From DASUAS01 sp035763625 (lineage in GTDB: Bacteria > Actinomycetota > Acidimicrobiia > IMCC26256 > DASPTH01): a DNA stretch of 5,634 bases. The DNA lies in contig DASUAS010000003.1 of the NCBI GenBank assembly GCA_035763625.1, positions 1-5,634 of the forward strand, written 5' to 3'. This document shows, one piece after another, positions 1-4,735 of this stretch; positions within the stretch are counted from its first letter, which is position 1, and every line of letters starts with the position of its first letter. The notes beneath the pieces are model-generated. The model made no database searches, was not told the DNA's origin, and saw nothing but the letters and a program-made list of their open reading frames with translations. A program made the translations under genes and the position numbers.

Positions 1-87
1 GTCGCCCGCGCCTCCGTGCACTACTACAACACCGAGGAGGAGCTCGCCCGCCTCGTCGACGCGGTGGTCACCGCACCGCGCGCGTGA
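1..87 (+). CDS. C-terminal end of a class V aminotransferase / cysteine-desulfurase-like protein (partial)
   Basis: Frame 1 is open from the first base and stops at TGA 85-87, giving 28 residues of a gene that begins outside the window. The residues include RASVHYYNTEEEL followed by a short amphipathic stretch (ARLVDAV). An (R)xSxxxYNTxxE(L/I)xxLVxA ending is typical of the small C-terminal domain of SufS/NifS-type cysteine desulfurases and related PLP-dependent class V aminotransferases. The PLP lysine and active-site cysteine lie outside the window, so a true desulfurase cannot be separated from a desulfurase-like paralogue or another class V enzyme. The gene converges on the reverse-strand SDR gene, with a 66-base gap holding a hairpin. 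Confidence 0.7.
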   Translation, partial: VARASVHYYNTEEELARLVDAVVTAPRA

Positions 88-120
88 CGTCCCAGCAGCC
101 ACCGATTTCATTGCGGAGTT

Positions 121-139
121 GACGACGCTCAGCGTCGTC
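121..139. terminator. Perfect 8-bp hairpin between convergent genes, probable bidirectional terminator
   Basis: GACGACGC (121-128) and GCGTCGTC (132-139) are exact reverse complements around a 3-base loop, TCA. The hairpin lies 33 bases after the stop of the forward gene and 14 bases after the stop of the reverse SDR gene, where a terminator serving both would be expected. There is no T-tract on either side, so it is not a classical intrinsic terminator. U-tract-less hairpins at gene ends are reported in actinobacteria, so terminator or 3'-end stabiliser is an inference from structure and position. Confidence 0.55.
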
Positions 140-153
140 CAGCCCACACTGAA

Positions 154-1203
154 TCAGTCGGAGGCGCTCGTGCGGCGACGGCGACGGCGACGGCGCAGCG
201 CGACCGCGGTGCCCGCGGCGAGGAGCAACCCACCCGCCCCGGCCGCGATCGCCGGCTTCGGATCGCGGGGCGGGAGGGAAGCGACCGCTTCGGCGATGGC
301 ATCGGCGTTGCTGTGCTCCGGCGTCCAGCCGACGGCCCGCATCCGGTCGTTGGCGATCACCCACGGGTGCACCAGGTAGGGGACGACACCGGCCGGGATG
401 TCGCCGATGCCGAGGTCCCACGTCCGCCGCAGCCACCGTTCGAGCACCTCGGCGGGGAGCGCGGGCGCGGGGGGACGGCCGATGAGGCCCCGCGCCGCGG
501 TGGGATCGAGCCAGCCATCGGCCGCGACGTTGTAGGTCCCCGGCAGGTCCTGGGTCGCGACCAGCGCGAGCGCCGACGCCAGGTCGTCGACGTGCACCAC
601 CTGCACCGGCGCGGCCGCGCCCCGCACCCGCAGGGGCGGGCGGCCCAGCAGGATGCGCGCCGGCAGGCGCTCGGCCCCGGGCCCGACGACGGGCGCGGAG
701 CGCAGGGTGGTGACGGTGACGTCGGGATGGCTCGCCCGCCACTCCGCGAGGAGTCGCTCCACCTCGGCGCCCTGCACCGCGGGCGAGAAGTCCGGGTTGG
801 GACGGAGGGCGGCGTCCTCGGTGAGCGGCACCGGGTTGTTGGCCCATGCGCCGTAGACGGTGGCGCTCGAGATCCGCACGACCCGGCCCGCGCCGACCGA
901 CGCGGCCGCGTCGAGGACGCGCCGCGTGCCCTCGACGTTGACCCGGGCCATGAGCGCGACGTCGGGCACCGGGTCGACGACACCGGCGAGGTGGACGACG
1001 ACGTCGATCCCCTCGAGCAACGGCTTCAGCTCGGTACCGGCGATGTCGACGCGGGCGAACTCGACCGCACGCGGACGTCGTTCCGGTTCGCGCACGTCGA
1101 GGCCGAGCACCCGATCGACGTCGGGATGCGCCGCGAGCACGGGAAGGAGATGACGGCCCACGAGGCCGGAGGCGCCGGTGACGGCGACGGAATGCACCCC
1201 CAT
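154..1203 (-). CDS. NAD-dependent epimerase/dehydratase-like SDR with degenerate catalytic pair and hydrophobic poly-Arg tail
   Basis: This 349-residue extended short-chain dehydrogenase/reductase has a Rossmann fold at its N-terminus. The dinucleotide motif TGASGLVG is at residues 9-16, an acidic residue ending beta-2 (GLDV, about 34-37) suggests NAD, HLAG is at 71-74, and SSATVYG is at 112-118. The usual YxxxK that precedes an AEVERLL helix is replaced: residues 141-145 read PAVQG, so Pro and Gly occupy the Tyr and Lys positions. Normal oxidoreductase chemistry is therefore doubtful, and a binding or atypical SDR role is possible. Residues 318-336 are Gly/Ala/Leu-rich and hydrophobic, followed by eight arginines (337-344) and TSASD. 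The ATG at 1203 places the Rossmann motif correctly. No Shine-Dalgarno is visible. A weak TTGAGA-N17-CAGTGT lies upstream, and its predicted transcript start falls on GTG codon 3, so a leaderless start there is an alternative. The substrate is unknown. Confidence 0.85.
   Translation of the reverse strand: MGVHSVAVTGASGLVGRHLLPVLAAHPDVDRVLGLDVREPERRPRAVEFARVDIAGTELKPLLEGIDVVVHLAGVVDPVPDVALMARVNVEGTRRVLDAAASVGAGRVVRISSATVYGAWANNPVPLTEDAALRPNPDFSPAVQGAEVERLLAEWRASHPDVTVTTLRSAPVVGPGAERLPARILLGRPPLRVRGAAAPVQVVHVDDLASALALVATQDLPGTYNVAADGWLDPTAARGLIGRPPAPALPAEVLERWLRRTWDLGIGDIPAGVVPYLVHPWVIANDRMRAVGWTPEHSNADAIAEAVASLPPRDPKPAIAAGAGGLLLAAGTAVALRRRRRRRRTSASD
172..195 (-). repeat. Arginine-codon tract containing three GCGACG hexamers
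   Basis: On the + strand, GCGACG occurs three times in tandem at 175-192. On the reverse strand this reads as alternating CGT and CGC arginine codons, part of a run of eight arginines at the C-terminus of the SDR. A short tandem repeat inside the coding frame could vary in copy number by slippage, changing the length of the tract two residues at a time without a frameshift. Confidence 0.6.
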
Positions 1204-1208
1204 ACACT
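1203..1208 (+). promoter_or_regulatory. TANNNT -10 box for a leaderless metalloprotease transcript
   Basis: TACACT fits the actinobacterial -10 consensus TANNNT. If transcription starts 12 bases after its first T, the first transcribed base is the G of the GTG start codon at 1215. No Shine-Dalgarno lies in the 30 bases before that codon, and an in-frame TGA at 1179-1181 rules out a longer protein with an ATG start. The -35 region is weak (GTGACG at 1178-1183, with a long 19-base spacer). The box overlaps the first base of the divergent SDR start codon. Confidence 0.6.
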
Positions 1209-1214
1209 GACCGC

Positions 1215-2531
1215 GTGGCCGACTCGTCTCAACCTGGAGACCCCGAGGAGCCCGACGAATCTCCCGTACCCGGCCTGCCTCCGTTCCTGTTCGGCGGACC
1301 CGGAGGTCCGGGCGGCGAGAACTTCGACCCGGCCAACTTCGACCTGTCGCAGATCGACCTCAGCCAGATGATGCGGATCCTGCAATCGACGGGACCCGTC
1401 AATTGGGAGGTGGCGCGCCAGACCGCGGAGTGGGTGGCGCTCGAAGGTCGACCCGACCCGTCGGTCGCGGCCGCCGATCGCGCCCAGCTCGAAGAGCTCG
1501 CGCACGCGGCCCAGACGCTCGTGGTCGGCGAGACCGGGCTCACGGCCACCTTCGCCACCACGCTGACGACCGTCGGCCCGAAGGGCTGGGTCGACCTCCA
1601 CCTGGTCGCGCTGAAGCCGGTGCTCGAGGCGCTGGCCACCACGCTCGGCGCGGCGATGCAACAGGACGAGGACGACGCCGAGCCCGACGATCTCGCCGGC
1701 CTGCCCGGCCTGGAGAACACGCCGTTCGCGGCCATGGCCGGACTCGCCGGCATGGGGAACATGATGTCGATGCTGGCGCCCGCTCTGCTCGGCGTGCAGG
1801 CCGGTTCGATGATCGGCTACCTCGCGCAGCACGCGCTCGGCCGCTACGACCTGCCGCTCCCCACGAGCGACGCGCCGAGCCTCTGCTTCGTCGTTCCCAA
1901 CATCGACACCTTCGAGTCGGAGTGGTCGTTGCCGCGTGACGACCTCCGCTTCTACGTCGCGCTGCACGAGACCGTGCACGCGGCGGCACGGTCGGTGCCC
2001 TGGCTGCGCGAGCGCCTGGTCGAGCTCGCGACCCAGTACGTGTCGAGCTACGAGATCGACCCGTCGGCGTTCGAGGCCGAGTTCGGGATGATCGATCCGC
2101 AGGATCCCGAGGCCATGCAGCGCCTCACCGAGAGCCCCGAACGGGTGCTGGGCGCGATGCAGTCGGCGCGTCAGGTCGCGCCGCGCGAGGAGCTGCAGCG
2201 GCTCACGTCGGTGGTCGAGGGCTACGCCGACCACGTGATGGCACGCATCGGTCGTCGCCTCATCCCGACCTTCGACCAGATCCACGAGGCGATGCAGCGC
2301 CACCGCGTCGAGCGGGGCGAAGCCGAGCGCTTCATCGAGGGCCTGCTCGGGCTGAAGCTCGAGCGGGCGCACTACGAGCGCGGGCAGGCGTTCGTCGAGG
2401 GTGTGGTCGAACGCGCCGGGCTCGAGGGCCTGAACCGCCTCTGGGACGGCCTCGACGTGCTGCCGACGCCCAACGAGCTCGACGCCCCCGGCCTCTGGCT
2501 GGCCCGCATCGATCTCCCCGACGACGCGTAG
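1215..2531 (+). CDS. Zincin_2 / DUF2342 family zinc-dependent metalloprotease homologue
   Basis: This 438-residue protein has a Pro/Gly-rich, acidic N-terminus (GGPGGPGG at about 27-34). It is followed by (F/I)DLSQ repeated at 42-51 and the family-typical GPVNWEVARQ at 60-69. A helical middle section is broken by an acidic linker (DEDDAEPDD, 151-159) and a Gly/Met/Ala-rich hydrophobic stretch at about 171-205. HETVH at 251-255 matches the HExxH zinc-binding and catalytic motif. EGYADHVM at 335-342 carries the downstream Glu conserved in this family, a likely third ligand. The C-terminus (LEGLNRLWDGLDVLPTPNELDAP) is also typical. The family is widespread in actinobacteria and annotated as putative hydrolase or F420-associated, but substrates are not established. 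There is no signal peptide, so it is probably cytoplasmic. GTG 1215 is the only reasonable start and appears leaderless. It is the first gene of a likely two-gene unit with the downstream dehydrogenase. Confidence 0.87.
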   Translation: MADSSQPGDPEEPDESPVPGLPPFLFGGPGGPGGENFDPANFDLSQIDLSQMMRILQSTGPVNWEVARQTAEWVALEGRPDPSVAAADRAQLEELAHAAQTLVVGETGLTATFATTLTTVGPKGWVDLHLVALKPVLEALATTLGAAMQQDEDDAEPDDLAGLPGLENTPFAAMAGLAGMGNMMSMLAPALLGVQAGSMIGYLAQHALGRYDLPLPTSDAPSLCFVVPNIDTFESEWSLPRDDLRFYVALHETVHAAARSVPWLRERLVELATQYVSSYEIDPSAFEAEFGMIDPQDPEAMQRLTESPERVLGAMQSARQVAPREELQRLTSVVEGYADHVMARIGRRLIPTFDQIHEAMQRHRVERGEAERFIEGLLGLKLERAHYERGQAFVEGVVERAGLEGLNRLWDGLDVLPTPNELDAPGLWLARIDLPDDA

Positions 2532-2543
2532 CGAACGAAGCAC

Positions 2544-2594
2544 ATGGAGCGAGCGCCGGTGAGCGGAAGCAGCAGAGTGGGAGTGGAGCGATGA
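2544..2594 (+). other. Purine-rich spacer with a possible 16-codon leader ORF overlapping the next gene (ATGA)
   Basis: The 59-base gap between the metalloprotease and the dehydrogenase is purine-rich on the + strand and repeats GAGCG four times (overlapping near 2548-2555, then 2561-2565 and 2586-2590). An ATG at 2544 opens a frame of 16 codons whose TGA (2592-2594) overlaps the dehydrogenase ATG (2591-2593) as ATGA, the arrangement used for translational coupling. The peptide (MERAPVSGSSRVGVER) resembles nothing I know and its ATG has no good ribosome binding site, so chance is quite likely. Confidence 0.25.
2579..2583 (+). promoter_or_regulatory. Ribosome binding site of the 3-hydroxyacyl-CoA dehydrogenase
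   Basis: GGGAG sits seven bases before the ATG at 2591, a normal Shine-Dalgarno spacing. A second GGAG at 2585-2588 is too close to be preferred. This is the best ribosome binding site in the window and supports the chosen start, unlike the two GTG genes, which have none. Confidence 0.6.
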
Positions 2595-3328
2595 AGGTGG
2601 GAGTGCTCGGGGCCGGGGTGATGGGCGCGGGGATCGCACAGGTGACGGCCACCGCGGGGTACGAGACCGTCTGCTACGACGTCGATGCCGACGCCCTCGC
2701 GCGCGGCGAGGAGCACGTCACGACCGGGCGCTACGGCTTCGAGCGCGGGGTCGAGCGCGGCAAGCTCAGTCGCGACGCGGCCGACGCGGCGCGGGCGCGG
2801 CTGTCGTTCACGTCGTCGTTCGACGCGGCGGCGCAGGTCGACGTGGTGATCGAGGCGGTCCCCGAGAAGCTCGAGCTCAAGCAACAGGTCTTCCGCGAGC
2901 TCGACGCCGCCGCGCCCGCGGGCACGATCCTGGCGTCGAACACCTCGGGGTTCCCGATCGGCCAGATCGCCGAGGTCACGCAGCGGCCGGAGCTCGTGAT
3001 CGGGTGGCACTGGGCGTCGCCGCCCGCGGTCATGCGCCTGGCCGAGATCGTGCGCGGCCCGGCGACCAGCGACGCCACCGCGAACACCATCGTCGAGCTC
3101 GCCGCCGCCTGCGGCAAGCACCCGGTCGTGATCTCCGACTCGCCCGCCGGCACGTGGGGCTTCGTCGCCAACCGCGTCTACATGGCCATGATCAAGGAGG
3201 CGAACGCCTGCATCGACGAGGGCATCGCCAGCCGGGAGCAGGTCGACGCGCTGATGGTCGACTGCTTCCGCTGGCCGGTCGGGCCCTTCGGCATGGTGCA
3301 GGGTGCCTCGAGCGGCTGGGGTCAGTAG
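2591..3328 (+). CDS. 3-hydroxyacyl-CoA dehydrogenase family protein, short C-terminal domain
   Basis: This 245-residue protein begins directly with the Rossmann motif VGVLGAGVMGAGIA (3-16), with Asp30 at the end of beta-2 favouring NAD. IEAVPEKLELKQQVF (87-101) and SNTSGFPI (116-123) are hallmarks of the 3HCDH N-terminal domain. The expected active-site residues are present by motif: Ser in SNTS (119), His140 in GWHWASPP, Glu152 in RLAEI and Asn194 in FVANR. The family catalyses NAD-dependent oxidation of 3-hydroxyacyl-CoA in beta-oxidation or related acyl-CoA pathways. GWHWASPPAVM replaces the common HFFNPVPVM, suggesting an unusual subfamily and substrate. The C-terminal domain stops at PVGPFGMVQGASSGWGQ. 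Typical members run about 40 residues further, through helices ending near GRGFYxY, and I find no such continuation in any frame. It follows the metalloprotease gene by 59 bases, and its TAG lies one base from the convergent MFS stop. Confidence 0.85.
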   Translation: MKVGVLGAGVMGAGIAQVTATAGYETVCYDVDADALARGEEHVTTGRYGFERGVERGKLSRDAADAARARLSFTSSFDAAAQVDVVIEAVPEKLELKQQVFRELDAAAPAGTILASNTSGFPIGQIAEVTQRPELVIGWHWASPPAVMRLAEIVRGPATSDATANTIVELAAACGKHPVVISDSPAGTWGFVANRVYMAMIKEANACIDEGIASREQVDALMVDCFRWPVGPFGMVQGASSGWGQ

Positions 3329-3329
3329 G

Positions 3330-4655
3330 TCAGGGGTCGGTCGGCGCCGGCGGGTCGCTGCCGGGCTGCACCGGCTTGCGGAACCGACGCCGCACCCGGT
3401 CGACGGCGTGGTGGCGGGTCTGCGCGATCGTGCGGTCGACCGCCTCGGGCAGGAGCTTGGTGCGCATGTTCCGGCCGCGTGCGGCACGGAGCGCAGCGGC
3501 GTAGGAGACCGCCGCGAACCCGAGCACGATCGCGAGCAGCAACAGGCCCATCTGCTCGGCGAACGGGATGATCGCGACGATGCCGCCGACGACCCACACC
3601 AGCTGGAAGCGGGTCTCGAACTTGGCGAAGGCGCGCCCGCGCGCCGCGTCCGGACCGTCGCGCTGCACGAGGCTGTCGAACCCGAGCCGCCCGGCCGCGG
3701 CACCGATCCCGATCGTGAACGCGGCGAGCACGAAGCCGACCGAGCCTGCAACCAGCGCACCGAGCAGGGTGAAGGTCGCGGGGACCACGAGCGACGACGC
3801 GAGGATCACCTCTTCCCGCACCGAGCGACGCAGGGCGGGCGCGATCAGCACACCGCCGAAGTTGCCGGCGTAGGCCGCGGCGCCCGCGAAGCCCAGCGCG
3901 ACCAGATCGCCCTTGAGCGAGAACGCGGCGAAGAACGCCAGGAAGCCGACGCTCGCTCGCAGCACGGCCATGGCGCTCGCACCGAGCAGGATGCTCGGCG
4001 TGTGCATCTCCTCCCGTTCCAGCTTCTGCAGGTGCTCGTCGGTGGGCTCGCGCAGGCGCGTCCGCGGGATCTGGATCGCGAGGATCGTCGCCACCACGAA
4101 CACCACCGCGCCGTAGCGGAGCGACCAGTCGGCACCGAAGAGCTTGTAGACGGCGAACGCGGGCGCCGCGCCGACGAACGCGCCCACCGCGTTGATGAGC
4201 GCGAGGCGAGAGTTGGCGGTGACGAGCTCGGCGGCGTCCTTGACCAACGCCGGGACGAGCGCGCTCTTGGCGATGGAGCTCCCCTTCTGGAGCACGAGCA
4301 CGACGAACGCGAGCGGGTACACGAGCAGACCCTCGGGGGCGGGCTTGCTGATGTACATCGCCAAGAACACGCACAGCACGGCACGGCCCGCGGCCGCCGC
4401 GATCAGGAAGAGACGGCGCCCGCCCTTCATGCGGTCCAGCGCCGGACCGAGCACCGGGGCGATGATCGCGAACGGCGTCATCGTGATCACGAGGAACAGC
4501 AGCACCTTGCCCCGAGCCGCGCTGGTCGGGCTCGAGAAGAAGATGGAACCCGCCATCGACACGAGGATGCACGCGTCGCCACACGCGCCAGCCGCCATGG
4601 TGTAGACGAGCCGGGCGAACGGCGTGGGTTCGGCGAACCGGGGGTCAGTGCTCAT
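3330..4655 (-). CDS. Major facilitator superfamily (MFS) transporter
   Basis: With the ATG at 4655 this is a 441-residue integral membrane protein with roughly 10-12 hydrophobic segments. Clear ones are at about 21-39, 50-70, 82-101, 109-123, 153-170, 181-195, 223-245, 252-272, 284-302, 305-320, 352-366 and 369-389. GPALDRMKGGRR (70-81) after the second segment is an MFS motif-A-like loop, and the LVPALVKDAAELVTANSR region (133-150) resembles MFS_3/EntS-type exporters. Residues 391-441 form a basic, hydrophilic C-terminal tail ending in Pro-rich PPAPTDP. The substrate cannot be read from the sequence. Upstream in-frame starts, up to 4784, would run through the divergent promoter and into ppk1, and they encode a composition unlike a transporter N-terminus. 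The 4655 start is preceded by GGGAGG with a short gap (3 bases) and a nearby -10 box. It is divergent from ppk1 and convergent with the dehydrogenase. Confidence 0.87.
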   Translation of the reverse strand: MSTDPRFAEPTPFARLVYTMAAGACGDACILVSMAGSIFFSSPTSAARGKVLLFLVITMTPFAIIAPVLGPALDRMKGGRRLFLIAAAAGRAVLCVFLAMYISKPAPEGLLVYPLAFVVLVLQKGSSIAKSALVPALVKDAAELVTANSRLALINAVGAFVGAAPAFAVYKLFGADWSLRYGAVVFVVATILAIQIPRTRLREPTDEHLQKLEREEMHTPSILLGASAMAVLRASVGFLAFFAAFSLKGDLVALGFAGAAAYAGNFGGVLIAPALRRSVREEVILASSLVVPATFTLLGALVAGSVGFVLAAFTIGIGAAAGRLGFDSLVQRDGPDAARGRAFAKFETRFQLVWVVGGIVAIIPFAEQMGLLLLAIVLGFAAVSYAAALRAARGRNMRTKLLPEAVDRTIAQTRHHAVDRVRRRFRKPVQPGSDPPAPTDP

Positions 4656-4662
4656 GTCCCTC

Positions 4663-4678
4663 CCGGGACGATACCCGG
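4663..4678 (-). promoter_or_regulatory. Promoter of the MFS gene: TANNNT -10 box inside a short inverted repeat
   Basis: On the reverse strand TATCGT (4673 down to 4668) matches TANNNT. A start 12 bases after its first T would be an A at 4661, leaving a leader of only six bases before the ATG. The hexamer is flanked exactly by CCGGG and CCCGG, a 5-bp inverted repeat with a 6-base centre. This could be an operator masking the -10, or simply chance in GC-rich DNA. No convincing -35 element was found. Confidence 0.4.
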
Positions 4679-4723
4679 CACCTTCGTGACTTCCGGCCCG
4701 CTTCGAACGCCGAGAATCGGGAG

Positions 4724-4729
4724 TAGCAT
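4724..4729 (+). promoter_or_regulatory. ppk1: TANNNT -10 box for a leaderless ppk1 transcript
   Basis: TAGCAT fits TANNNT, and the G of the ppk1 GTG start (4736) is 12 bases after its first T, exactly where transcription should begin. TTCGAA at 4702-4707, 16 bases upstream, is a possible weak -35. The first three bases of the box are also an in-frame TAG, so translation of ppk1 cannot start further upstream. No Shine-Dalgarno precedes the GTG. Confidence 0.6.
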
Positions 4730-4735
4730 TGGCCG

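Noticed and set aside
157..252. Sortase-type (LPXTG-like) cell-wall sorting signal at the SDR C-terminus, suggested by the hydrophobic stretch and arginines
   Set aside because: There is no LPXTG motif, only LPPRD, and the N-terminus is a Rossmann strand, not a signal peptide, so secretion is not supported.
313..1371. 352-codon forward frame opposite the SDR gene
   Set aside because: Biased Arg/Asp/Gly/His composition opposite a clear Rossmann-fold gene; a shadow ORF.
1026..2639. 537-codon open frame on the reverse strand across the metalloprotease gene
   Set aside because: It is an antisense shadow. The translation is Arg/His/Leu/Gly-rich low-complexity sequence with no recognisable domain, while the forward frame carries HExxH and family motifs. 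Long antisense frames are expected at this GC content.
2372..3760. 462-codon reverse frame spanning the dehydrogenase and the MFS 3' end
   Set aside because: It overlaps two well-supported genes, has Arg/Ser/Pro-biased composition, and shows no domain.
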